64,000 nt of DNA from Candidatus Poribacteria bacterium. GTDB taxonomy: Bacteria; Poribacteria; WGA-4E; WGA-3G. The notes beneath the pieces were generated by a model. The model was not told where the DNA came from, did no database searches, and saw nothing but the letters and a program-made list of their open reading frames with translations. This document shows, piece after piece, positions 25,866 to 35,088 of the stretch. Both the position numbers and the translations under genes were made by a program. The DNA is taken from NCBI GenBank assembly GCA_958295945.1, contig OY282386.1, positions 1,736,001-1,800,000 of the forward strand. Direction: 5' to 3'. How positions within the stretch are numbered: position 1 is the stretch's first letter; each line of letters opens with the position of its first letter.

Positions 25866-27527
25866 TTACTCCGATTCAGTAATCATTAGAAACTGATTGA
25901 TACCAACATTCTCTATTATTTGTTCAGTTCCATTTTGCCATTTTACCTTAACACTGTCTATTATATCCACATCACCTAAACCATATAAAAGCCTTAAATC
26001 ACTACCGGATGCATAACTTGATCCGCTCTTTACTTCAGCAATCTGAGTGATACCACCTGCATTTACTATCACTTTTGATCCTATTCCATCACGATTGTTG
26101 TGCTTTCCTATCAATCTAATATTTATCCAATTATTTCTATTTCCACCTTCATTCTTTAGCAAGACTGCATGTTGATTTGAATTCATAATGACAATATCAA
26201 CATCGCCATCATTGTCGTAGTCTGCTGATGCAGCCGCTCTTCCAACAAGTTCCTTTGAAAAATATGCACCTGATTCCTGTGATATATCTGAGAATGTGTT
26301 ATCACCGTTGTTTTGAAAGAGTTGATCCTGCTGAGCATATTTCTCATAATCTGTTAGCTGCTCAATTACCGCTTGTGGATGTCCATTTGCACAGAATATA
26401 TCAAGGTTCCCATCGTTATCATAATCCAAAAAAAGTGGACTAAATCCGACTATAGGTAAAGTTGGTTGCTGTAGTTTGCTCTCCACTGTGGCTTCGGTAA
26501 AGTAGAATCCATCGTTTCCTGGATCATGCAATTTATAGAGTGTTGCTTTTTCTGAATTTGCAACAATGATGTCCAGTAATCCATCGAGATTATAGTCACC
26601 ACTATCCACTCCCATTGATCCTTCCGCGATGCCATTTTCATCATATCCTACACCAAGAAACAAACCTACATCTGTAAAAGTGCCATCACCATTGTTATGG
26701 TATAAGAAATTGCGACTGGTATCGTTTCCTACATATATGTCTGGATATCTATCATTGTCATAATCAAATGCAACCGCAGCCATTCCTCGTCCCTCACTTG
26801 GATTGATTAATCCCGCTGATTCTGCAACGTTGGTAAAAGTGCCATCACCGTTGTTTCTATAAAGTATGTCTGGTGTTCCTGCGTAACTTCTTGGGTGTCC
26901 ATACCCCACAACACCCTTATAGTAAGTAACAGGCATTGATAAATCATAAATGAGATAGTTCACAACAAATATATCCAAATCACCGTCAATATCATAATCC
27001 AAAAATACTGCAGCAATACTCCATAACGTATTATCTATACCAGCCACTTTTGTGACATTAGTAAATGTGCCATCACCATTATTCTGGTAGAGTGAATCTT
27101 GTCCAAAGTTAGCAACATATAAATCATGATCACCGTCGTTATCAATATCCCCTGCGGAAGCTGCCATGCCATATCCTGTATCACCACAACCTGCCTCGGA
27201 AGTTACATCAGTGAATTGGCCGTTTCCATCATTCCTATAGAGTATATTCTTGGCTTCACCCTCTATTCTGTCTTTAGAAACTCCATCTGTTGGAACGGGA
27301 CCGCTATTTACGAAATATATGTCTAAGTTTCCATCTAAATTATAATCAAAGAAGACGCCACCTGACCCCATAGTTTCAATGATGTGTTTATGATCTGTTT
27401 TTCCATTATTATGTTTAAAATCTATGCCTGCCTCTTTAGTAACATCAACATATTGAGGAAGTTCTTGTGAATTGACTAATGAAACTGAACAGAATGCAAT
27501 TGTGAGTAGTATAAAGGTCTTTGACAT
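25866..27527 (-). CDS. exported FG-GAP repeat protein with ASPIC/UnbV domain (CRTAC1-like)
   Basis: 553 residues with a signal peptide (FILLTIAFCSVSLVNSQ). It has six to seven FG-GAP/VCBS propeller blades, each with a calcium-loop motif such as FFDYNLDGNLDIYFVN, DIDNDGDHDLYVANF and DYDIDGDLDIFVVNY, then the ASPIC/UnbV module at the C-terminus (GIGSKVIVNAGG, SGSDLRLLYGLG, VKVKWQNGTEQ). Such proteins are secreted or surface-bound and probably bind calcium. It is the last gene of a three-gene minus-strand operon (26 bases after the SUMF1-domain gene). Binding partner unknown. Confidence 0.92.
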   Translation of the reverse strand: MSKTFILLTIAFCSVSLVNSQELPQYVDVTKEAGIDFKHNNGKTDHKHIIETMGSGGVFFDYNLDGNLDIYFVNSGPVPTDGVSKDRIEGEAKNILYRNDGNGQFTDVTSEAGCGDTGYGMAASAGDIDNDGDHDLYVANFGQDSLYQNNGDGTFTNVTKVAGIDNTLWSIAAVFLDYDIDGDLDIFVVNYLIYDLSMPVTYYKGVVGYGHPRSYAGTPDILYRNNGDGTFTNVAESAGLINPSEGRGMAAVAFDYDNDRYPDIYVGNDTSRNFLYHNNGDGTFTDVGLFLGVGYDENGIAEGSMGVDSGDYNLDGLLDIIVANSEKATLYKLHDPGNDGFYFTEATVESKLQQPTLPIVGFSPLFLDYDNDGNLDIFCANGHPQAVIEQLTDYEKYAQQDQLFQNNGDNTFSDISQESGAYFSKELVGRAAASADYDNDGDVDIVIMNSNQHAVLLKNEGGNRNNWINIRLIGKHNNRDGIGSKVIVNAGGITQIAEVKSGSSYASGSDLRLLYGLGDVDIIDSVKVKWQNGTEQIIENVGINQFLMITESE

Positions 27528-27553
27528 GAAGGTTATTCTATATTTGAAGATGT

Positions 27554-28402
27554 TTATTTCTTTTCTGTTTCTGCAGTTTTTGCCAATCGGAAACCGACAA
27601 AGGATGTCTTTAATGTAGGATACAGATAAAATCGGAAGGTTGTACTACATCGTGTAAGTTTGTCAATCCAAGAACCCCCTCTGAGCACACGCCAACTACC
27701 GACCTCTGGTCCCTTTGGATTTTGTTTAGGACTATGCAAATAGTAAATATCACTGTACCAATCTGCAGTCCATTCCCAGACATTTCCTGCCATATCCATA
27801 ACACCATAGAAACTTTTACCTTTAGGGTAACTTCCGACAGGTGCGATGCGATTCTCAAATCCATCGTTTTTCTCAGAAGTGTTAGCATTAGGTATCATTG
27901 AATTTCCCCATGGCCATATTCTGTCTGAGTAGCCGCGTGCAGCCTTCTCCCATTCTGCTTCTGTAGGTAATCGCATACCTTTCCATTCAGCATAAGCCTT
28001 CGCATCATGCCATGATACACCAACAATAGGATGATTAGGAAACTCACTCGCACGTTCCGGCCAACTGCCAATATGTTGAAGATGTGAGAAACTCTCAGGT
28101 GTATGCTCTATTTGAGATTGTGAGTTCTTAGTCTTTTCTTTTTCAAGACTATGCCAAAATTCGTAATATTCTGCGTTTGTAACCTCATACTTACTAATAT
28201 AGTACGCTGATAAGTGAACTTTATGTATAGGTCTTTCATCTGCTGCGCGTGCATTACTTCCCATTGAAAATGTCCCCGCAGGAATCAATATCATCTCAAT
28301 GTTCTCATCTTCCGCATTCACACAGAAGTTTGCATTCACACAACATATTATGATTAGTATTGATAATGAAAAAAGTATTTTGTTTTGCACAACTATAGCC
28401 AA
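27554..28402 (-). CDS. exported SUMF1/FGE-domain protein, one catalytic Cys missing
   Basis: About 280 residues. A hydrophobic leader (KILFSLSILIIICCVNANF) is followed by a complete SUMF1 domain: MILIPAGTFSMGS, EVTNAEYYEF, GMRLPTEAEWEKAARG, GNVWEWTADWY and RGGSW. In true formylglycine-generating enzymes two cysteines follow the GGS motif, five residues apart. Here the first position is Asp (GGSWID) and only the second Cys (TRC) is kept. It is therefore unlikely to be a canonical sulfatase activator and may be a structural or binding variant. The start is TTG 28402 or GTG 28390, with no good ribosome site; nine bases after the TPR gene suggest coupling. Confidence 0.9.
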   Translation of the reverse strand: MAIVVQNKILFSLSILIIICCVNANFCVNAEDENIEMILIPAGTFSMGSNARAADERPIHKVHLSAYYISKYEVTNAEYYEFWHSLEKEKTKNSQSQIEHTPESFSHLQHIGSWPERASEFPNHPIVGVSWHDAKAYAEWKGMRLPTEAEWEKAARGYSDRIWPWGNSMIPNANTSEKNDGFENRIAPVGSYPKGKSFYGVMDMAGNVWEWTADWYSDIYYLHSPKQNPKGPEVGSWRVLRGGSWIDKLTRCSTTFRFYLYPTLKTSFVGFRLAKTAETEKK

Positions 28403-28411
28403 GTTTGTGTA

Positions 28412-29608
28412 TTATTTCTTTTGCTGTTCCCGTAGAGATAAAAAATGTTGATATGCTTGATAATGCTGTTTAGCAAGTTTTTGTTGACCAATGCTGTCGT
28501 AGAGTTTTGAGAGATTTAGATGATAATAAGGCTGTTCTTCATTCAAGGAAACTGCCTTTTGAAAAACTCCAATAGCATTTTGCACATCCCCTAACATTGC
28601 ATAAGCACTTCCAAGTGTATTGTAAAACAGGTCATGCTCTGGCATGAGTTGTATTGCTGTTTTAGCAGAATCTACTGCCAACTTTGGATATTTGAGATTA
28701 ATGAAAGTTTGGCTGATACCATGATGAAAACCTGCGATTGTTGCAGCAGAAGCATTTTGTGCCTTGGCAAGCTCAATACATTTCTGAAAGACCGGCAATA
28801 CTCGTTTGTATTTCCTTTGTTGCATTAACACTTTAGCCAATCCTACCCAACCTTCCAGATTGTTTGGATCCACACGCGTTAACCGAGTGTAACGTTCGTG
28901 ATCCGCGGCTATTTTTTGTAATGTTTGGTAAATCTGCATCTCTTCTCTACTTTTCTGTGGATTTCCAGTACGAAGATATGCATTTCCAAGACCGAAATGT
29001 GGTTCAGCAAAATCCGGTGGACCGATTTCAATCGCTTTTTTGAAGTTCTTTATAGCATCATCATAAGCAGTTAAATTAAGGTGAGCATTACCGAGTTCAT
29101 TATAGTTTCCTGCAGCATTAGGTTTCAGTTCAATGGCTTTGTCTAATACTTTCACTGCTTTAGCATACTGACGGAGTTTGACATAAACTTTACCAAGCAC
29201 CTCATAGCCACGAGCATGTCGGGGTGAGAGTGACACCACCTTCTGAAGTGGTGTTAACGCATCTTCCCACTGATTAAGTTTGAAATAGACAACACCCAAT
29301 GAGTAAAGCACTTCAATGTTATCAGGTTGGAGTTCCAGCGAGCGATTATATACCTCTACAGCTTTGTTCCAAGAGGAGTCCTCTGAATATATCATTCCTA
29401 AATAATGAAGTATTTCATAATGGTTAGGTTCAATTGAAAGCGCAGCATTGAATGCATCGATTGTTGTCTGATTTTCCCCTTGAAATAAGGCACGGAATCC
29501 TTTCTCAACAAGTTTAACATATTCAGCATGACTGTTTGTTTCTGCGGGGAGTTCTGTAAATTGTATGCATAAACAAAATAACACCAATACTGTCAATTGT
29601 ATTCGCAT
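28412..29608 (-). CDS. exported TPR-repeat protein
   Basis: 398 residues with a signal peptide (LTVLVLFCLCIQFTELPA). About nine tetratricopeptide repeats are visible, for example YNRSLELQPDNIEVLYSLGV, LDKAIELKPNAAGNYNELGN and FKKAIEIGPPDFAEPHFGLG, followed by a stretch with less regular repeats and a basic C-terminus. It acts as a protein-binding scaffold outside the cytoplasm. It is the first gene of the TPR / SUMF1 / ASPIC-UnbV operon and has its own promoter, divergent from the dioxygenase gene. Confidence 0.92.
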   Translation of the reverse strand: MRIQLTVLVLFCLCIQFTELPAETNSHAEYVKLVEKGFRALFQGENQTTIDAFNAALSIEPNHYEILHYLGMIYSEDSSWNKAVEVYNRSLELQPDNIEVLYSLGVVYFKLNQWEDALTPLQKVVSLSPRHARGYEVLGKVYVKLRQYAKAVKVLDKAIELKPNAAGNYNELGNAHLNLTAYDDAIKNFKKAIEIGPPDFAEPHFGLGNAYLRTGNPQKSREEMQIYQTLQKIAADHERYTRLTRVDPNNLEGWVGLAKVLMQQRKYKRVLPVFQKCIELAKAQNASAATIAGFHHGISQTFINLKYPKLAVDSAKTAIQLMPEHDLFYNTLGSAYAMLGDVQNAIGVFQKAVSLNEEQPYYHLNLSKLYDSIGQQKLAKQHYQAYQHFLSLREQQKK

Positions 29609-29649
29609 TAGTATGTCCTATCGTTAGTAATAAGATAATGATATATCAA

Positions 29650-29678
29650 ATGATACCTACTATTATTATTTGTGTCAA
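29650..29678 (-). promoter_or_regulatory. putative promoter of the TPR/SUMF1/ASPIC operon
   Basis: On the minus strand: TTGACA (29678-29673), 17 bases, TATCAT (29655-29650). It is 41 bases from the TPR start and is back-to-back with the dioxygenase promoter. Confidence 0.6.
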
Positions 29679-29711
29679 TCACTTTCTCATACAGAATAGG
29701 GTGAATTCTTG

Positions 29712-29740
29712 TTGACAAGTATGAATTAAATGCGTACAAT
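29712..29740 (+). promoter_or_regulatory. putative promoter of the PhyH-like dioxygenase
   Basis: TTGACA (29712-29717), 17 bases, TACAAT (29735-29740), 47 bases before the ATG. The two divergent -35 boxes are 33 bases apart. Confidence 0.6.
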
Positions 29741-29787
29741 TTACTTAATCATTAACACTGAACGTATATCTGAACAAGGAGTCTATC

Positions 29788-30570
29788 ATGCTTACGCAAG
29801 ATCAAGTGGACTTTTACAATGAGAACGGTTATCTCAAAGTTGAGCAACTTTTCTCACCTGAAGAAACTGAAGAACTTGCATCCGAAATGGTGAAGATAAT
29901 TAACAACTGGGGACAAGAGACCATAGGTTGGCCAGGTCCGTGGCGAACAAAGTATTTAAAAGAGGAAGACCAGCAGACAACAAAAGCAGTTTTCATGCAT
30001 AATCCTCACTTCTATTCTGCAACATGGGGTAGAGTGATTTTTCATGAGCGTTTGACAGGTGCTGTTAGGTCTTTAATTGGAGAGTCAGTCCAATGGCATC
30101 ATACTGTTCTCCATGCAAAACCACCGGAAAAAGGAACACCTTTTCCAATGCATCAAGACTATCCGTTTTATCCACACGATGGTCTGGATTTTGTCGATTG
30201 TCTCGTTCATCTTGACGATGCCCCCTATGAAAGTGGTGCATTGCGGGTTGTACCCGGTAGCCACAAGGAAGGACCACGCGAACATATCACAGGTGAAGGC
30301 ACTGCACCGCATTTGCCAACGGATAAATTTCATCCAGATTTCATAGATTCAATACCGATTCCAGCAAGTGCAGGGGATGTGATTTTCTTTAGTTATTGTC
30401 TAATTCATTGGTCAGAAGTAAATCGGACAGAACAGTGGCGGAAGGCAGTGCGATTTGGTTACCACACCCCAGAAATGCGTCCTGTAGGTCGTGAACCGCA
30501 TGAACCATATAATAACATTATGGCAGGCGGTTTCAGAGTCAATCCTACTGCAGGAGAAATAATGGCATAG
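29788..30570 (+). CDS. phytanoyl-CoA dioxygenase (PhyH) family protein
   Basis: 260 residues, AAGGAG before the ATG, no signal peptide. Double-stranded beta-helix of Fe(II)/2-oxoglutarate oxygenases: H122-x-D124 in MHQDYPFY, distal H207 in SYCLIHWSEVN, and Arg near residue 222 for 2-oxoglutarate binding. SGALRVVPGSHKEGP is the typical PhyH strand pair. It opens with the family N-terminus (LTQDQVDFYNENGYLKVEQL). Its substrate is not known; such genes are strongly amplified in this kind of genome. Monocistronic. Confidence 0.93.
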   Translation: MLTQDQVDFYNENGYLKVEQLFSPEETEELASEMVKIINNWGQETIGWPGPWRTKYLKEEDQQTTKAVFMHNPHFYSATWGRVIFHERLTGAVRSLIGESVQWHHTVLHAKPPEKGTPFPMHQDYPFYPHDGLDFVDCLVHLDDAPYESGALRVVPGSHKEGPREHITGEGTAPHLPTDKFHPDFIDSIPIPASAGDVIFFSYCLIHWSEVNRTEQWRKAVRFGYHTPEMRPVGREPHEPYNNIMAGGFRVNPTAGEIMA

Positions 30571-30612
30571 CATCTCTTATGATTGCAAACCGCAATATCA
30601 AAGACATATTCT

Positions 30613-30676
30613 GTAGGAGTGATCTCCAAATCTTAACTAATACTATGATAGTTGGAAATCGGAGTTCCCTCCTACA
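30613..30676. repeat. inverted repeat related to the MITE interior
   Basis: CTGTAGGAGTGATCTCCAAA on the left is partly complementary to GGAAATCGGAGTTCCCTCCT on the right. The right arm is the reverse complement of the GTAGGAGGGAACTCCGATTC core of the IS630-related MITEs. Nothing else is seen in the 30571-30837 gap. Confidence 0.6.
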
Positions 30677-30837
30677 ACCAAGAGTGTGTACTCGTTTCAA
30701 TAAACTACCCTAAATACATTCAGAGTTAAATCCACGAATAATTCTGAAATAAAAACCAAATAAATACGTAAATATTAATGATGACTTAATTCATAAAACA
30801 TATCGCAATGACAAACCAACTATGAAAGGAGCTCAAA

Positions 30838-32181
30838 GTGTTAAGAATACAATCTACCAAAACCACCCATTCAATGAATTTACTCATATTCTTATGTTAT
30901 CTCACACTTGTATTTATCCTAAATATGAGTTGTCCTTTTGTTGTTGACACTTCTGCGCAGGAACCGTCCCTTGCTGAAAAGGTGTTTGAAAAATACCGCA
31001 CATTTTTTCAACGTGAGGATATCAAGGAATTACTACCAACAGCCCTTGATGTATTAAAACAACCTGAACCACAGAAATTAATAAATCCTGAAACAATTGA
31101 TCTTATCGTTAGGAATCCAGATCTATTAAAAACGTACGTTGATAGTATTGATGACGATTTCATTACATTACTGAAAGAAGATCAGGAGATACAGGACTTT
31201 CTTAGGGACACAGATGTTCAAACTTTGCTACAGGATGTTGCAGCTATAGAAGAACTTGAAACATTACTCATGGAGAACCTGGTATCTCTTGCAGAAAAGA
31301 TTCATGAAAGGTATTTAGATTTATTCATGAGGGAAGATATTCAAGCACAACTTCCAATTCTTCTTATTGAATTGAAAGATCCTGAAATACAGAAGCTGCT
31401 CATTCCTGAAACTATCCAACTTGTTATTGATAAACCAGACCTTCTTAAGACCTTTCTTCCTGATATTGATGACGAAATCATTAGACTGCTTAAAGAAGAT
31501 TCAGAGATTATCGCTTTTATTAGTGATCCGGATGTGCAACTATTGCTGCAGGATCCCGAGGCAATTGACGAACTCGAGATGCTATTAAGTGTTCCAGTTC
31601 CTGTCGTAGTAACTGTAAAGATTGTTCCAGCGTCTATTGTATCACCGATGGTTGGTGAACAACTCATCATTACTGTTGATATTGCAGATGGTGTTGGCGT
31701 AGCAGGTTATCAAGGGACAATTAACTTTGATCCATTAGCTCTTCAATTTGTTGCCTTGGAGCATGGCACTTACCTATCCGGGAATTTATTGCCTATTGCT
31801 ACAGTAGTTGAAAACAATCAAATCTCATTTGCCCAAATTTCTATTGACACAACAGCAACAACAGAAGAGGGAACTCTGGTAACAATTACATTTGAAGTTC
31901 TTGATGCAAAAGCTTCAATGTTAAGTTTATCAGAGGTGATTATTTCTGGTTTAGCTGGAGTTGAGCATCAAGTAATTGTTGAAAATGCAGAGTTATTGGA
32001 ACCACCCAAAACACCTTGGGATGTGAATAATGATGGAAGAGTTAATATATTGGATTTAACTTTTGTCGCATCCCACTTTGGAGAAGACAATCCACCACCT
32101 GCAGCAGATGTCAATGGAGATGGGAAGGTTAATATATTGGATTTAACAACTGTGGCAAGTCATTTCGGCGAGACAACATGA
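30838..32181 (+). CDS. exported cohesin- and dockerin-containing protein with duplicated helical repeat
   Basis: 447 residues from GTG at 30838 (AAAGGAG upstream). A signal peptide or anchor (residues 15-36) is followed by two related helical units of about 105 residues: each has a LLxPETIxLIVxxPDLLKT-like start and a LLKEDxEI...LLQDxxAIxELExLL end. Then comes a cohesin-type beta-sandwich (VGEQLIITVDIADG, YQGTINFDPLALQFV) and two dockerin calcium loops near the C-terminus (DVNNDGRVNILDLTFVASHF, DVNGDGKVNILDLTTVASHF). Cohesin and dockerin in one chain could permit self-assembly or docking of other exported proteins. The helical repeat is not a family I recognise. Confidence 0.88.
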   Translation: MLRIQSTKTTHSMNLLIFLCYLTLVFILNMSCPFVVDTSAQEPSLAEKVFEKYRTFFQREDIKELLPTALDVLKQPEPQKLINPETIDLIVRNPDLLKTYVDSIDDDFITLLKEDQEIQDFLRDTDVQTLLQDVAAIEELETLLMENLVSLAEKIHERYLDLFMREDIQAQLPILLIELKDPEIQKLLIPETIQLVIDKPDLLKTFLPDIDDEIIRLLKEDSEIIAFISDPDVQLLLQDPEAIDELEMLLSVPVPVVVTVKIVPASIVSPMVGEQLIITVDIADGVGVAGYQGTINFDPLALQFVALEHGTYLSGNLLPIATVVENNQISFAQISIDTTATTEEGTLVTITFEVLDAKASMLSLSEVIISGLAGVEHQVIVENAELLEPPKTPWDVNNDGRVNILDLTFVASHFGEDNPPPAADVNGDGKVNILDLTTVASHFGETT

Positions 32182-32312
32182 GCAGCAAGAAAATAGAAAG
32201 AGAGTCGACCTAAACACAGTCTCAGCAACAGATTTAAACAGAGTCCTCTTGACATGACAATCGCAATTTGTGATAAAACAATACAATCAGGTATAAATTC
32301 TTATCTAACGTT

Positions 32313-33717
32313 GCGGTGTGAAGACCCAATCCTTTAGGTTTGGGATGAAACACCGCCAAAAAACTTGACTTATGAAAAAAACATGGTATCCTATTTAGAC
32401 CAGTTCAGTGGCGGATGTCGTTAGCATCTGCCACACCCCTAACGATGGGATATGGAATCTTCACAGGGGACGGGAAATGTCATGTTAAAAACACATAAAA
32501 TTGCATTGAATCCGAACAATAAGCAACGGAATTGGTTCGCTCAACAATGTGGATATGCCCGTTTTGCGTACAATCACGCATTAGCAGATTTTAAAGCAGA
32601 GTTAGATAAAGATAACTTTCTATCTGCCACAGCATTAAACAAGCGATTTAATGTCGCTAAAAAAGAACATGCTTGGACAAAAGATATGGATCAAGTTGTC
32701 CCCAACAAAAGCATATTTGGCAACTTGTCCGCTGCGATTGCGAATTGGGTTGGCAAGCGTGCGAGATTTCCAAGATTTAAAAAGCGTGGCAAAAAGGATT
32801 CATTCACGACAAACAATCAGTTTGTGGAGGTTAAAGGTCCAAATATCAAACTGCCTAAGCTGGGGTGGGTTAAGATGTTTGAATCATTGCGTTTTATCGG
32901 GAAGATTATGAAGGTGACAGTCTCAAGAATAGCACACCGATGGTTTGTCTCTATCACTGTCCACACAGAGGACACCGAAGCAGTTGATAACTCAACGCAC
33001 CCTGTGATTGGTATTGATGTGGGGATAAACACATTAGCAACCTGTTCAGATGGCACAAAATATGATAATCCGAGCCCCCCTCAAACGCTATGAGAAAAAA
33101 CTCAAACGGTTCAGCCGTGCATTGAACAGAAAAGTGCATAAGTCAAAAAACTGGTTTAAGCAGAAAGATAGGGTGGCAAGACTGCATTACCGAATCGCTT
33201 GTCTCCGAAACGATGCACACCACAAAGCAACGACGGATATTGTCAACCGTGCATCTGCTATAGGGACTGAGACCCTAAAGGTTACCAATATGCTAAAGAA
33301 TAAAAAGCTGGCAAAAGCATTGTCAGATTCAGCATTAGGTGGGTTTTTAGAGAAACTCAAGGCAAAAGCAGAAGCACGTGGCATTCCTATAACAGAAGCA
33401 GATGTGTTCTTTGCATCCTCTAAAACCTGTTCCAGTTGTGGACATAAGAAAAAAGACTTAACACTTTCAGAAAGAACATATCATTGCAGTCAATGCGATA
33501 TTTCTATAGATAGAGATGTCAATGCTGCAATAAACCTTAGAAATGTCGTGGTCGGGCAGACTGAGACACAAAACGCCTGTGGAGTCCAAATAAGACCTAA
33601 CACCGTTCAGGAAAGGGCACGAGAGACGGAAGCAGGAAAAGTCGTTTGGAAACAACTCAAACTGTTTCCAATATAAGAACTAAGAACCCCACTGCTTTAG
33701 CTGTGGGAGTATGTCAG
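32313..33717 (+). mobile_element. IS200/IS605-type TnpB-only unit 1 (approximate ends)
   Basis: The left part holds a long hairpin (GCGGTGT...ACACCGC around CCCAATCC/GGTTTGGG, 32313-32356) and TGCCACACCCCTAACG. The right end has a short hairpin CCCCACTGCTTTAGCTGTGGG, less one base, followed by AGTATGTCAGG. No TnpA (Y1) gene is present, so mobility would need a helper. The exact termini are not determined. Confidence 0.65.
32482..33676 (+). pseudogene. tnpB: tnpB (RNA-guided nuclease family), frameshifted
   Basis: The start MLKTHKIALNPNNKQRNWFA and RuvC motif IGIDVGINTLATCSDG (first Asp) are in one frame ending at 33093. The rest, LKRYEKKLKRFSRALNRKV, GTETLKVTNM (second acidic residue), CSSCGHKKK...CSQC (zinc ribbon) and DRDVNAAINL (third Asp), is in another frame ending at 33676. 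The shift is at a run of six C (about 33076-33081); removing one C restores a continuous protein of about 398 residues. All catalytic residues remain, so the break is recent, or a slippage site or a sequencing error. Confidence 0.88.
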
Positions 33718-34706
33718 GCTTTATAAAACTCTACCGTTGTGCCAGCCATGTCTGCAACTTTCTCAATTAATTCTTCACGTTCTTTCTGCTGCATTCCAGA
33801 GAAATTTTTAGCAATATCTATTTTTTCTTGTAATTGTTCAGCGTTATCAGGTCCGGTGACAAGTGTGCTGATAGGGAAGGACCATACAAATCGGATTGCT
33901 TCTTCGATACTTACTCGATTGGGGACGACTCTTGGTTCTGGTCCGTGTTTGCCATGTCTGGTTCCACCGAAAAATCCACCATTTGCTAATGATTTCATGC
34001 CTATAACACCGATGTTCCGTTCAACAAGCGATGGAATTATGCCTTCAATAAAACTCTCATAACTAACATCTGCTATGTTTACAGGCAATTGACACGCATC
34101 AAATATATCCGATTTATTTAATACCCGTTGATGGGCAGATGGACTCGTATGTCCTGTAAATCCGATGTATCGTGCTTTTCCGGATTCTTTTGCCTCAGTC
34201 ATGACATCAAAAACACCATTCTCAACCCTTTCATTAACATCTTCAGGATTTCGAACAGCGTGTACCTGCCAAAGATCGACCTGATCTGTATTGAGACGTT
34301 TGAGTGATCCTTCAAGGTGTTTTCGTGCAGTTTTTGCATCTCGCGCAGTTGTCTTTGTCATGAGAAATATATCATCACGATATTTGGGGATTAGTAGTTT
34401 ACCTAAACGTGTTTCACTTCCACCATTCTGATAGGACTGGGCAGAGTCAAAAAATCTCACCCCACCTTTCAAGGCAACATCAAGAGTCTTTTGTGCTTCT
34501 TTCTCATCCATTTCACCGATATGCCAACCACCAAGTCCTAAAATTGTGACTGATTCATCTGTCCTACCTAATTTCCGTAACGGCAAGAGTGTGCCTAAGC
34601 GGTCAGTAGAAGGTTGCACTTCCTGACCTTCTGAAACCCCTGAAGACAGGAGAATTCCTGTCGTTAATCCTGCCAATGATTTTAAAAATGCACGTCTATC
34701 AATCAT
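33714..34706 (-). CDS. Tat-exported aldo/keto reductase
   Basis: 330 residues, GAGGAGG before the ATG. The N-terminus DRRAFLKSLAGLTTG is a twin-arginine signal. The (beta/alpha)8 reductase has the catalytic tetrad: Asp and Tyr in RFFDSAQSYQNG, Lys in FLMTKTTARD and His in DLWQVHAVRN; an NADPH-binding-like segment STLVTGPDNAEQL is near the end. The last codons and the TGA stop lie in sequence shared with the right end of TnpB unit 1 (ATGTCAGG), so the insertion may have replaced the original terminus. Physiological substrate unknown. Confidence 0.92.
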   Translation of the reverse strand: MIDRRAFLKSLAGLTTGILLSSGVSEGQEVQPSTDRLGTLLPLRKLGRTDESVTILGLGGWHIGEMDEKEAQKTLDVALKGGVRFFDSAQSYQNGGSETRLGKLLIPKYRDDIFLMTKTTARDAKTARKHLEGSLKRLNTDQVDLWQVHAVRNPEDVNERVENGVFDVMTEAKESGKARYIGFTGHTSPSAHQRVLNKSDIFDACQLPVNIADVSYESFIEGIIPSLVERNIGVIGMKSLANGGFFGGTRHGKHGPEPRVVPNRVSIEEAIRFVWSFPISTLVTGPDNAEQLQEKIDIAKNFSGMQQKEREELIEKVADMAGTTVEFYKA

Positions 34707-35088
34707 AGTTTTAACCTCCTCTTCACATCATATAGTCAATCTGGATTTTTGTCAATATGAAAATTACATGAGCCAGGGTTATCCAATTGTCGCGAAACAT
34801 TCTTGGAAGATGGGTTTCCAACCCCGATTTCTTAGAAGACAATTAAATTGCATTGATCTGAAAATAGATTTCAATTGACCAACACAAGACCCTTATCAAT
34901 CTTCGGTGTCAAAACCCCGTTGCTTTAGCTCGGGGATGTCCACACCGCTAACGTCTCCATTTTTTTGTTGATTTTTTCTTGTGCTTGTGGTGTACTATAT
35001 TCCGCATTACAGTGGTGGACTTCACCTCTCGCTTGAGAGTGCCACCGCACCATTTGAAAGTGGTAGGACAATGCTGAAGGAAAGGACA

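Noticed and set aside
34981-35088. Longer N-terminus for the second TnpB
   Set aside because: The in-frame extension is element end sequence; the ATG at 35089 has GGAAAGG upstream and gives the normal TnpB start.
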